A stretch of DNA of 64,000 bases from Siphonodentalium dalli (taxonomy: Eukaryota; Mollusca; Scaphopoda; Gadilida; Siphonodentaliidae). Of this stretch, positions 9,219 to 22,125 are shown piece by piece; the stretch's first letter is position 1; each line of letters starts with the position of its first letter. Location of the stretch: the NCBI GenBank assembly GCA_032622095.1, contig CP136061.1, positions 9,501,287 through 9,565,286 on the forward strand. The letters run 5' to 3'. The position numbers were made by a program, and so were the translations under genes. The notes under the pieces are model-generated. The model did not search any database. It was not told the origin of the DNA and saw only the letters and a program-made list of their open reading frames with translations.

Positions 9219-10100
9219 GCCAAAATGAACAAAAGTCCTTCGGGGACAAAATGTGCGTTATATATTTGATAACATTCTTTAAAACATTGTAGCTTGACAA
9301 CGCCAGGTGGTGGGAATTTGGATAATCTGATAGATTGTTACCTTGTCTTATATATATATATGTCTTTGGGTGGTGCCAAACACCTGTGATATTTCATGCA
9401 TGCACTCAACTTTGTAATCTAGCTAAATTTTAAACCTTTGTTTATCTGGAAATGTTGGCTGTTTGGTCCATCCGATGTCTGTTCATGTCATAACTTTAAC
9501 AGTAGGGCTCGGATCTCAATGATATATTGTATGGATATTCAACACTATGAGGACGTTTAATGGAACATTCAACTGTTTTGTTTTGTTTTTTTGTTCTATT
9601 GTTATTCATCTTTGTCCATATGAAAATGCTGATTTTTGGGTCCATCTGTCTATAGCTGTATAGAAGTCATAAGTTATAGATATGCACACACTAGGCGGTA
9701 TGCCGCAAGGGGACATGTACAGGACGACAGTTAACTCCAACTCTTAAAAGCGACTGTTTAAAATTTATTAGATGAATAGATATCAGAGATGGGGATTCAT
9801 GTTTGTTCAAATGGGGGCAGAGGTAAGAGATTTAGCTCTGCCCCACCCACACTACATGTATCTATGCTGTACGCTACTAGTATAATAATATATATATTCC
9901 TCTTGAAAATTTCATTTCTGATACATTAGTTTGATTTTATTTTCCAACCAGTATGTTTTTAAACCAACAGTCCATATTTGCCTACTTCAGGTTAAACTGT
10001 TATACCAAAATGGGCCACAACTGTTATGCCATTTATGGAAGATGTCAGGTTGGAAATTCCCAAAAGTTTGTGAGCTTGAAGCACCGGTTCCAGTATTAAA
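9219..10100 (+). other. Non-coding spacer between terminal exon and gypsy fragment
   Basis: AT-rich DNA with a short (TA)n run near 9350. It is conserved in unit 2 (45087-45960) with about 1-2 per cent substitutions. No reliable coding frame is visible. Confidence 0.4.
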
Positions 10101-10109
10101 ATTTCAACA

Positions 10110-11730
10110 CTGGGTCGTATTGCATCACCCGATCCAGTGTGTCACAGTTATACCGCTGACACAAAACTTGAGGATTTGCCATGTGGGGGATGCAAATACT
10201 GTACCCGAATACATACAAACTGGTCAAAATTTGAAGAAGATGTTGATTATGCAGTACCATTAGCAAAAGGATCATGTCAATTCGAATCAGAATTTGATCC
10301 AGAAGTTTATGAAAACACTTGCCCTACAATATCAGCAATAAATAGCCCCACTAATTTTGATCAGTGGGAATACAAGCCATCAAAGTTGAGTGTGATAGAT
10401 TCAGAAACTGGTTGGACGCACACCCAACTTGAAATTGCTAACAAAGCACTTCCTCAACCTGGAGTGCTAATTCAACAATTAACCTCCACTGATAATTTGG
10501 CATTATCCAGCCTAGGAAGCTCAGAAGAGTTGGGAAAAGCTCAAAGGGCTGACCCCGACATGGAAATAATTATTACTTGGTTGGAAAAAGGAGAAGAACC
10601 TTAAGGTGATTTATTCATCACTGGACCTTCTGCCAAACACTTTTGGATAAACTGGTCAAGGTTCCATTTTAAAACTGGACTTTTACATAAAACCCCGAAA
10701 TCTGGTAATACCAAGTAAATATGCTTCCGAAGTATTGGAATTATCCCATGACATACCCGCTTCTGGCCATCAGGGTGTTGCACGTACCGTATCCCCAATA
10801 AAACAGAATTTCTGTTGGTATGGAATGTCCAAAGACGTAGAATCCTTCGTCGCAGCTTTTCCACAATGCAACCAATCTAAAAAACCAACAAAACATGCAA
10901 AATGGGATATGACCAAGTATCATGCCGGTGACCCAATGGAAAGAGTTCATTTATATTTTCTAGGACCATTACACACTAGTGAAAAAGGGAGTAAATACAT
11001 TCTCATGATGATTGATCAATATACCAAATGGGTAGAGTGTACATGTATACCGCTTCCAGACCAAACAGCAGAAACAACGGCACTCATAGCAGTGAACGAA
11101 TTTTTTGCAAAGGTTTGGAGCCCCATTTCAAGTATTCACAGTTCAAGGGTCCTGTTTTGAAAGTAAACAGTTTACAGCAATTTGTGAACTTTTCCAAATT
11201 CATAAGTCCCGCTGGTCAAATCGAACGCCAGAATCGTATTCTTATGAACGCCGTCCGATATTACGTGGATAAAAACCAGAGAGACTGGGACAAGTACGTA
11301 CCCCAGCTTGCTGGAGCGTTGCGATCCTCAGTCAACCGTAACACCGGTTTTACCCCAAATAAACTCATGCTAGGTCGCGAGGTTAACCATCCTGCTGATT
11401 TAGTTTAAAATTTTAAGACCGATGAACAAAAACCAGAGCTCCCAGAGTAGTCTAGAAAAGGAGATAAAAACATGTCATGAAATTGAACGATCAACCCTTA
11501 AATCATCACAAGCCGTAATGAAACGCAATTATGACGTACACATCTCTAAGCACACACACAATGTGGGTGACCTGGTATATCTGTTAGACACAGCAAATGT
11601 CAAAGGTAAGACCAAAAAGTTGCAATAACCAATATGGAAAGGTCCAGGAATCATCTCTGCCAAATTCACACCATATCTTTTTAAAGTAATATTCAAAAAT
11701 ACAATAACGGTGGTGAATCATGATCGAATC
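10110..11730 (+). pseudogene. Ty3/gypsy RNase H end to integrase, inactivated (unit 1)
   Basis: The remnant opens at the LGRI that matches the ALSRI end of gypsy RNase H. It continues through a linker (LPCGGCKYCTRIHTNWSKF ... ADPDMEIIITWLEKGEEP) to a TAA at 10602. After broken sequence the zinc-binding domain appears (SHDIPASGHQG at about 10741, with FPQC where CPQC is usual). The integrase core follows: VHLYFLGPL has Tyr where the first catalytic Asp belongs, and FTVQGS has Val for the second Asp. The region leading to the catalytic Glu (GQIERQN) is shortened. The C-terminal part (NRNTGFTPNKLMLGREV; later VGDLVYLLD) ends near VNHDRI at 11730, exactly at the duplication junction. At least four frame breaks and two lost catalytic residues make it dead. 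Confidence 0.85.
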
Positions 11731-12272
11731 AACCTTGCACACATATATATATTTATCATATGACTCAATCATTATTTACGTTGCATGGAAAGTATGTCAT
11801 AAATCAATTTCATATCAATTACTAGTTCATATCACCTTCCGATAATTTGATTGGTTTGTTGACAAAAAGTGTGTTCTGATTGGCTGAATGGCAGCCGGGG
11901 CCGAGCCGCTTCTCTAACTAAATGCAGGTCAAATTCGTGCGCGTCAATCAACGCGATGCCGAAATTCTCGCAATTATAATCTTGAAATATATAGTTTTGG
12001 ACATTGTTATACGATAAATAGAATATGTAATTCGTATTTATCTAATAAACATACGATATAATGTCACAAACTGAGAACAGAATAGCGCACTATGTCTTCG
12101 CGTGCATATTATTTCTGCTAGTTCACCAGGTGTAATTGGGCTTCCGGTGCAATGAAGTGACGTCACATTAACCTTTTGCTGCCGATGTCATATAGCTATT
12201 TAGTGATTTGTGTGCGTTTTGGACATCATAATCAATTTATAGGTGTCATATGATAAATAGAATATGTAATTC

Positions 12273-12393
12273 GTGTTTCTCTCATATGATATTTATGAAA
12301 CTCGTCACGAATTTTCAGTTTTCTCTCGCCGGAGGCTCGAGAAAAACTGAAAATTCTTAGACTCGTTTCATAAATATCATGTGAGAGAAACAC
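12273..12393. repeat. 121-bp hairpin, copy in unit 2
   Basis: Identical in layout to the hairpin at 7101-7221, with the same arms and loop. Its preservation in both units shows that it predates the duplication. Confidence 0.7.
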
Positions 12394-12676
12394 TCATTTC
12401 ATATCCTCTATATATTTCGTTGAATAAAATGTTGGTAAATAACGCGTTTTGTGTAATTTCATACTACAGTTGACTGTGATTAGCATTAGTTTTGGGCAAA
12501 TAATCGATTCTGATAACTGAAACGGCATTTTTTTTAATGGTGTTGTTAGAATCTGATGATATGGGGACCATGGATTGAGTACCTTTCACAGTTAACCGAC
12601 CATGTTAAAGCAAACATTCTATAGTACTTTGCTTATTGATCTTGTGAACACAATTGTGAACTGTGATCATCCACAG

Positions 12677-12790
12677 GTATTTCTAAAAGAGCTGCCGAAG
12701 TAGCTTTCCAACTGGCAGACATATTCCCACTACCAGATCACATCGAGTTTGTGGCAGCAGAAGTAGGGGACAATGTGGCTGTTCCAAACA
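12677..12790 (+). CDS. Candidate internal exon of an unknown gene, paralog 2
   Basis: Same 114 bp as 7491-7604 with the same splice junctions and open frame. The visible protein difference is Gly-Leu to Asp-His after the third Pro. The base after the exon begins the satellite array, so the predicted GT donor (12791-12792) is the first dinucleotide of monomer 1. Joining to the terminal exon at 44905 would require splicing of a 32-kb intron. Confidence 0.4.
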
Positions 12791-13384
12791 GTTTGGAAAA
12801 CAACACAAATAAACCAACTCAAGACTTACTATGCAGATGTGAGCCAGTTCTCGTGGAAATAAGCATCTAACAATATGATATAAGCCCGTATTGTGCTTAT
12901 TTTCACAAGAACAGACCTGAAAACAATACAATTAAACAACTCAACACATACCATGAAGATGTCAGGCTATTTTCCTGAAAATACGCATTTAATTTTGTTC
13001 ATATAAGCTAACACTGGCTTATTTAATCGCAATTTAATATATATAAGTTCTAGATTGACCTAAAACACGGTTTTTTAAAACTAACATACCCTCTTAAAAA
13101 TACGCACATAATCGACCTATAATGTGAAATAGGTACATATTGTGATTATTTGATTCTCAAATAAGCAAATAATGGAGTCATAGCCGTGATTTAGTCTTAT
13201 GGTGCGTGGGCCACAGTGAAAACACATATTAAAGAGCGTACACCTGAAAAGTCGTGGATTGGCCTATATGAGTCATTGCCCGCATATTATCTGCTTAGAA
13301 TCGCCCCATTAGGCATCGATATTGTGACTAAATTGCTCTAATGTTCAGCACATTATCGACTCAAAATGAGTTATTCTAAGCAGA

Positions 13385-13597
13385 TTATCTACCTAAAATA
13401 AATTCTTTATAAGCAGATAAAGTGCGGGTTTTCAGGGGAACTGGCTGTTTAAAACAGTGTGGAAAACAACACAAATAAACCAACTCAAGACTTACTATGC
13501 AGATGTGAGCCAGTACTCGTGGAAATAAGCATATAAACAATATGATATAAGCCCTATTGTGCTTATTTTCACAAGAACGGGCTTGAAAACAACACAA
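13385..13597 (-). other. Recurrent 63-70 codon open frame at monomer boundaries (representative)
   Basis: Each monomer junction carries a minus-strand frame starting MCCFQACSCENKHNRAYI and ending differently by subtype (KEFILGR, KEFIIGR, KELF or FICL). The first exemplar is here; the frame recurs 46 times up to 43604. It is Cys-rich and hydrophobic, with no signal peptide and no recognised domain. The frame is preserved because the monomers are nearly identical. The different ends are produced by the diagnostic indels that define the subtypes. I regard it as non-coding by default. Confidence 0.3.
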
Positions 13598-14124
13598 TTA
13601 AACAACTCAACACTTACCATGAAGATGTCAGGCAATTTTCCTGAAAATACGCGTTTAATTTTGTTCATCTAAGCTAATGTTGGCTTATTTAATCGCAATT
13701 TAATATATATATAAGTTCTAGATTGACCTAAAACACGGTTTTTAAAACTAACATACCCTCTTAAAAATACGCACATAATCGACCTATAATGTGAAATAGG
13801 TACATATTATGATTATTTGATTCTCAAATAAGCAAATAATGGAGTCATAGCCGTGATTTAGTCTTATGGTGTGTGGGCCACAGTGAAAACACATATTAAA
13901 GAGCGTACACCTGAAAAGTCGTGGACTGGCCTATATGTGTCATTGCCCGCATATTATCTGCTTAGAATCGCCCCATTAGGCATCGATATTGTGACTAAAT
14001 TGCTCTAATGTTCAGCACATTATCGACTCAAAATGAGTTATTCTAAGCAGATTATCTACCTATAATAAATTCTTTATAAGCAGATAAAAGTGCGGGTTTT
14101 CAGGGGAACTGGCTGTTTAAAACA

Positions 14125-17100
14125 GTGTGGAAAACAACACAAATAAACCAACTCAAGACTTACTATGCAGATGTGAGCCAGTACTCGTGGAAATAAGCAT
14201 ATAAACAATATGATATAAGCCCTATTGTGCTTATTTTCACAAGAACAGGCTTGAAAACAACACAATTAAACAACTCAACACTTACCATGAAGATGTCAGG
14301 CAATTTTCCTGAAAATACGCGTTTAATTTTGTTCATCTAAGCTAATGTTGGCTTATTTAATCGCAATTTAATATATATATAAGTTCTAGATTGACCTAAA
14401 ACACGGTTTTAAAAACGAACATACCCTCTTACAAATACGCACATAATCGACCTATAATGTGAAATAGGTACATATTGTGATTATTTGATTCTCAAATAAG
14501 CAAATAATGGAGTCATAGCCGTGATTTAGTCTTATGGTGCGTGGGCCACAGTGAAAACACATATTAAAGAGCGTACACCTGAAAAGTCGTGGATTGGCCT
14601 ATATGTGTCATTGCCCGCATATTATCTGCTTAGAATCGCCCCATTAGGCATCGATATTGTGACTAAATTGCTCTAATGTTCAGCACATTATCGACTCAAA
14701 ATGAGTTATTCTAAGCAGATTATCTACCTATAATAAATTCTTTATAAGCAGATAAAGTGCGGGTTTTCAGGGGAACTGGCTGTTTAAAACAGTGTGGAAA
14801 ACAACACAAATAAACCAACTCAAGACTTACTATGCAGATGTGAGCCAGTACTCGTGGAAATAAGCATATAAACAATATGATATAAGCCCTATTGTGCTTA
14901 TTTTCACAAGAACAGGCTTGAAAACAACTCAATTAAACAACTCAACACTTACAATGAAGATGTCAGGCAATTTTCCTGAAAATACGCGTTTAATTTTGTT
15001 CATCTAAGCTAATGTTGGCTTATTTAATCGCAATTTAATATATATATAAGTTCTAGATTGACCTAAAACACGGTTTTTAAAACTAACATACCCTCTTAAA
15101 AATACGCACATAATCGACCTATAATGTGAAATAGGTACATATTATGATTATTTGATTCTCAAATAAGCAAATAATGGAGTCATAGCCGTGATTTAGTCTT
15201 ATGGTGTGTGGGCCACAGTGAAAACACATATTAAAGAGCGTACACCTGAAAAGTCGTGGACTGGCCTATATGTGTCATTGCCCGCATATTATCTGCTTAG
15301 AACGCCCCATTAGGCATCGATATTGTGACTAAATTGCTCTAATGTTCAGCACATTATCGACTCAAAATGAGTTATTCTAAGCAGATTATCTACCTAAAAT
15401 AAATTCTTTATAAGCAGATAAAGTGCGGGTTTTCAGGGGAACTGGCTGTTTAAAACAGTGTGGAAAACAACACAAATAAACCAACTCAAGACTTACTATG
15501 CAGATGTGAGCCAGTATTATTGGAAATAAGCATATAAACAATATGATATAAGCCCTATTGTGCTTATTTTCACAAGAACAGGCTTGAAAACAACACAATT
15601 AAACAACTCAACACTTACCATGAAGATGTCAGGCAATTTTCCTGAAAATACGTGTTTAATTTTGTTCATCTAAGCTAATGTTGGCTTATTTAATCGCAAT
15701 TTAATATATATATAAGTTCTAGATTGACCTAAAACACGGTTTTAAAAACAAACATACCCTCTTACAAATACGCACATAATCGACCTATAATGTGAAATAG
15801 GTACATATTGTGATTATTTGATTCTCAAATAAGCAAATAATGGAGTCATAGCCGTGATTTAGTCTTATGGTGCGTGGGCCACAGTGAAAACACATATTAA
15901 AGAGCGTACACCTGAAAAGTCGTGGATTGGTCTATATGTGTCATTGCCCGCATATTATCTGCTTAGAATCGCCCCATTAGGCATCGATGTTGTGACTAAA
16001 TTGCTCTAATGTTCAGCACATTATCCACTCAAAATGACTTATTCTAAGCAGATTATCTACCTAAAATAGTTCTTTATAAGCAGATAAAGTGCAGGTTTTC
16101 AGGGGAACTGGCTGTTTAAAACAATGTGGAAAACAACACAAATAAACCAACTCAAGACTTACTATGCAGATGTGAGCCAGTACTCGTGGAAATAAGCATA
16201 TAAACAATATGATATAAGCCCTATTGTGCTTATTTTCACAAGAACGGGCTTGAAAACAACACAATTAAACAACTCAACACTTACCATGAAGATGTCAGGC
16301 AATTTTCCTGAAAATACGCGTTTAATTTTGTTCATCTAAGCTAATGTTGGCTTATTTAATCGCAATTTAATATATATATAAGTTCTAGATTGACCTAAAA
16401 CACGGTTTTTAAAACTAACATACCCTCTTAAAAATACGCACATAATCGACCTATAATGTGAAATAGGTACATATTATGATTATTTGATTCTCAAATAAGC
16501 AAATAATGGAGTCATAGCCGTGATTTAGTCTTATGGTGTGTGGGCCACAGTGAAAACACATATTAAAGAGCGTACACCTGAAAAGTCGTGGACTGGCCTA
16601 TATGTGTCATTGCCCGCATATTATCTGCTTAGAATCGCCCCATTAGGCATCGATATTGTGACTAAATTGCTCTAATGTTCAGCACATTATCGACTCAAAA
16701 TGAGTTATTCTAAGCAGATTATCTACCTATAATAAATTCTTTATAAGCAGATAAAAGTGCGGGTTTTCAGGGGAACTGGCTGTTTAAAACAGTGTGGAAA
16801 ACAACACAAATAAACCAACTCAAGACTTACTATGCAGATGTGAGCCAGTACTCGTGGAAATAAGCATATAAACAATATGATATAAGCCCTATTGTGCTTA
16901 TTTTCACAAGAACAGGCTTGAAAACAACACAATTAAACAACTCAACACTTACCATGAAGATGTCAGGCAATTTTCCTGAAAATACGCGTTTAATTTTGTT
17001 CATCTAAGCTAATGTTGGCTTATTTAATCGCAATTTAATATATATATAAGTTCTAGATTGACCTAAAACACGGTTTTAAAAACGAACATACCCTCTTACA

Positions 17101-20100
17101 AATACGCACATAATCGACCTATAATGTGAAATAGGTACATATTGTGATTATTTGATTCTCAAATAAGCAAATAATGGAGTCATAGCCGTGATTTAGTCTT
17201 ATGGTGCGTGGGCCACAGTGAAAACACATATTAAAGAGCGTACACCTGAAAAGTCGTGGATTGGCCTATATGTGTCATTGCCCGCATATTATCTGCTTAG
17301 AATCGCCCCATTAGGCATCGATATTGTGACTAAATTGCTCTAATGTTCAGCACATTATCGACTCAAAATGAGTTATTCTAAGCAGATTATCTACCTATAA
17401 TAAATTCTTTATAAGCAGATAAAGTGCGGGTTTTCAGGGGAACTGGCTGTTTAAAACAGTGTGGAAAACAACACAAATAAACCAACTCAAGACTTACTAT
17501 GCAGATGTGAGCCAGTACTCGTGGAAATAAGCATATAAACAATATGATATAAGCCCTATTGTGCTTATTTTCACAAGAACAGGCTTGAAAACAACACAAT
17601 TAAACAACTCAACACTTACAATGAAGATGTCAGGCAATTTTCCTGAAAATACGCGTTTAATTTTGTTCATCTAAGCTAATGTTGGCTTATTTAATCGCAA
17701 TTTAATATATATATAAGTTCTAGATTGACCTAAAACACGGTTTTTAAAACTAACATACCCTCTTAAAAATACGCACATAATCGACCTATAATGTGAAATA
17801 GGTACATATTATGATTATTTGATTCTCAAATAAGCAAATAATGGAGTCATAGCCGTGATTTAGTCTTATGGTGTGTGGGCCACAGTGAAAACACATATTA
17901 AAGAGCGTACACCTGAAAAGTCGTGGACTGGCCTATATGTGTCATTGCCCGCATATTATCTGCTTAGAACGCCCCATTAGGCATCGATATTGTGACTAAA
18001 TTGCTCTAATGTTCAGCACATTATCGACTCAAAATGAGTTATTCTAAGCAGATTATCTACCTAAAATAAATTCTTTATAAGCAGATAAAGTGCGGGTTTT
18101 CAGGGGAACTGGCTGTTTAAAACAGTGTGGAAAACAACACAAATAAACCAACTCAAGACTTACTATGCAGATGTGAGCCAGTATTCTTGGAAATAAGCAT
18201 ATAAACAATATGATATAAGCCCTATTGTGCTTATTTTCACAAGAACAGGCTTGAAAACAACACAATTAAACAACTCAACACTTACCATGAAGATGTCAGG
18301 CAATTTTCCTGAAAATACGTGTTTAATTTTGTTCATCTAAGCTAATGTTGGCTTATTTAATCGCAATTTAATATATATATAAGTTCTAGATTGACCTAAA
18401 ACACGGTTTTAAAAACAAACATACCCTCTTACAAATACGCACATAATCGACCTATAATGTGAAATAGGTACATATTGTGATTATTTGATTCTCAAATAAG
18501 CAAATAATGGAGTCATAGCCGTGATTTAGTCTTATGGTGCGTGGGCCACAGTGAAAACACATATTAAAGAGCGTACACCTGAAAAGTCGTGGATTGGTCT
18601 ATATGTGTCATTGCCCGCATATTATCTGCTTAGAATCGCCCCATTAGGCATCGATGTTGTGACTAAATTGCTCTAATGTTCAGCACATTATCCACTCAAA
18701 ATGACTTATTCTAAGCAGATTATCTACCTAAAATAGTTCTTTATAAGCAGATAAAGTGCAGGTTTTCAGGGGAACTGGCTGTTTAAAACAATGTGGAAAA
18801 CAACACAAATAAACCAACTCAAGACTTACTATGCAGATGTGAGCCAGTACTCGTGGAAATAAGCATATAAACAATATGATATAAGCCCTATTGTGCTTAT
18901 TTTCACAAGAACGGGCTTGAAAACAACACAATTAAACAACTCAACACTTACCATGAAGATGTCAGGCAATTTTCCTGAAAATACGCGTTTAATTTTGTTC
19001 ATCTAAGCTAATGTTGGCTTATTTAATCGCAATTTAATATATATATAAGTTCTAGATTGACCTAAAACACGGTTTTTAAAACTAACATACCCTCTTAAAA
19101 ATACGCACATAATCGACCTATAATGTGAAATAGGTACATATTATGATTATTTGATTCTCAAATAAGCAAATAATGGAGTCATAGCCGTGATTTAGTCTTA
19201 TGGTGTGTGGGCCACAGTGAAAACACATATTAAAGAGCGTACACCTGAAAAGTCGTGGACTGGCCTATATGTGTCATTGCCCGCATATTATCTGCTTAGA
19301 ATCGCCCCATTAGGCATCGATATTGTGACTAAATTGCTCTAATGTTCAGCACATTATCGACTCAAAATGAGTTATTCTAAGCAGATTATCTACCTATAAT
19401 AAATTCTTTATAAGCAGATAAAAGTGCGGGTTTTCAGGGGAACTGGCTGTTTAAAACAGTGTGGAAAACAACACAAATAAACCAACTCAAGACTTACTAT
19501 GCAGATGTGAGCCAGTACTCGTGGAAATAAGCATATAAACAATATGATATAAGCCCTATTGTGCTTATTTTCACAAGAACAGGCTTGAAAACAACACAAT
19601 TAAACAACTCAACACTTACCATGAAGATGTCAGGCAATTTTCCTGAAAATACGCGTTTAATTTTGTTCATCTAAGCTAATGTTGGCTTATTTAATCGCAA
19701 TTTAATATATATATAAGTTCTAGATTGACCTAAAACACGGTTTTAAAAACGAACATACCCTCTTACAAATACGCACATAATCGACCTATAATGTGAAATA
19801 GGTACATATTGTGATTATTTGATTCTCAAATAAGCAAATAATGGAGTCATAGCCGTGATTTAGTCTTATGGTGCGTGGGCCACAGTGAAAACACATATTA
19901 AAGAGCGTACACCTGAAAAGTCGTGGATTGGCCTATATGTGTCATTGCCCGCATATTATCTGCTTAGAATCGCCCCATTAGGCATCGATATTGTGACTAA
20001 ATTGCTCTAATGTTCAGCACATTATCGACTCAAAATGAGTTATTCTAAGCAGATTATCTACCTATAATAAATTCTTTATAAGCAGATAAAGTGCGGGTTT

Positions 20101-22125
20101 TCAGGGGAACTGGCTGTTTAAAACAGTGTGGAAAACAACACAAATAAACCAACTCAAGACTTACTATGCAGATGTGAGCCAGTACTCGTGGAAATAAGCA
20201 TATAAACAATATGATATAAGCCCTATTGTGCTTATTTTCACAAGAACAGGCTTGAAAACAACACAATTAAACAACTCAACACTTACAATGAAGATGTCAG
20301 GCAATTTTCCTGAAAATACGCGTTTAATTTTGTTCATCTAAGCTAATGTTGGCTTATTTAATCGCAATTTAATATATATATAAGTTCTAGATTGACCTAA
20401 AACACGGTTTTTAAAACTAACATACCCTCTTAAAAATACGCACATAATCGACCTATAATGTGAAATAGGTACATATTATGATTATTTGATTCTCAAATAA
20501 GCAAATAATGGAGTCATAGCCGTGATTTAGTCTTATGGTGTGTGGGCCACAGTGAAAACACATATTAAAGAGCGTACACCTGAAAAGTCGTGGACTGGCC
20601 TATATGTGTCATTGCCCGCATATTATCTGCTTAGAACGCCCCATTAGGCATCGATATTGTGACTAAATTGCTCTAATGTTCAGCACATTATCGACTCAAA
20701 ATGAGTTATTCTAAGCAGATTATCTACCTAAAATAAATTCTTTATAAGCAGATAAAGTGCGGGTTTTCAGGGGAACTGGCTGTTTAAAACAGTGTGGAAA
20801 ACAACACAAATAAACCAACTCAAGACTTACTATGCAGATGTGAGCCAGTATTCTTGGAAATAAGCATATAAACAATATGATATAAGCCCTATTGTGCTTA
20901 TTTTCACAAGAACAGGCTTGAAAACAACACAATTAAACAACTCAACACTTACCATGAAGATGTCAGGCAATTTTCCTGAAAATACGCGTTTAATTTTGTT
21001 CATCTAAGCTAATGTTGGCTTATTTAATCGCAATTTAATATATATATAAGTTCTAGATTGACCTAAAACACGGTTTTAAAAACAAACATACCCTCTTACA
21101 AATACGCACATAATCGACCTATAATGTGAAATAGGTACATATTGTGATTATTTGATTCTCAAATAAGCAAATAATGGAGTCATAGCCGTGATTTAGTCTT
21201 ATGGTGCGTGGGCCACAGTGAAAACACATATTAAAGAGCGTACACCTGAAAAGTCGTGGATTGGTCTATATGTGTCATTGCCCGCATATTATCTGCTTAG
21301 AATCGCCCCATTAGGCATCGATGTTGTGACTAAATTGCTCTAATGTTCAGCACATTATCCACTCAAAATGACTTATTCTAAGCAGATTATCTACCTAAAA
21401 TAGTTCTTTATAAGCAGATAAAGTGCAGGTTTTCAGGGGAACTGGCTGTTTAAAACAATGTGGAAAACAACACAAATAAACCAACTCAAGACTTACTATG
21501 CAGATGTGAGCCAGTACTCGTGGAAATAAGCATATAAACAATATGATATAAGCCCTATTGTGCTTATTTTCACAAGAACGGGCTTGAAAACAACACAATT
21601 AAACAACTCAACACTTACCATGAAGATGTCAGGCAATTTTCCTGAAAATACGCGTTTAATTTTGTTCATCTAAGCTAATGTTGGCTTATTTAATCGCAAT
21701 TTAATATATATATAAGTTCTAGATTGACCTAAAACACGGTTTTTAAAACTAACATACCCTCTTAAAAATACGCACATAATCGACCTATAATGTGAAATAG
21801 GTACATATTATGATTATTTGATTCTCAAATAAGCAAATAATGGAGTCATAGCCGTGATTTAGTCTTATGGTGTGTGGGCCACAGTGAAAACACATATTAA
21901 AGAGCGTACACCTGAAAAGTCGTGGACTGGCCTATATGTGTCATTGCCCGCATATTATCTGCTTAGAATCGCCCCATTAGGCATCGATATTGTGACTAAA
22001 TTGCTCTAATGTTCAGCACATTATCGACTCAAAATGAGTTATTCTAAGCAGATTATCTACCTATAATAAATTCTTTATAAGCAGATAAAAGTGCGGGTTT
22101 TCAGGGGAACTGGCTGTTTAAAACA
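14125..22125. repeat. Three consecutive regular A-B-C-D higher-order units (3 x 2667 bp)
   Basis: A-type boundaries at 14125, 16792, 19459 and 22126 are each exactly 2667 bp apart (668+667+666+666). Monomers of the same letter in different tetramers are almost identical, while neighbouring monomers differ at many fixed sites. Amplification of the tetramer was therefore more recent than divergence of the four subtypes. Confidence 0.9.

Larger units (their letters stand above)
6562..11733 (+). repeat. Tandem duplication, unit 1 (5172 bp)
   Basis: The sequence from CTTGCACACATATATATA at 6562 recurs from 11734 with only scattered substitutions and a 12-14 bp insertion near 12470. The unit holds a hairpin, the two candidate exons, the single satellite unit in the intron and the dead gypsy fragment. 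Homology to unit 2 is lost after 10616. At the internal junction (11734) the gypsy coding sequence runs straight into the unit start through a short shared TTGCA, which suggests a microhomology-mediated tandem duplication. Confidence 0.85.

Noticed and set aside
9016-9300. Minus-strand 94-133 codon frame over the terminal exon
   Set aside because: It overlaps the plus-strand exon, has no splice sites or recognisable domain, and changes its N-terminus between the two copies. It is treated as a shadow.
9931-10263. 110-codon plus-strand frame before the gypsy linker
   Set aside because: It overlaps the recognised gypsy frame out of phase and has no domain.
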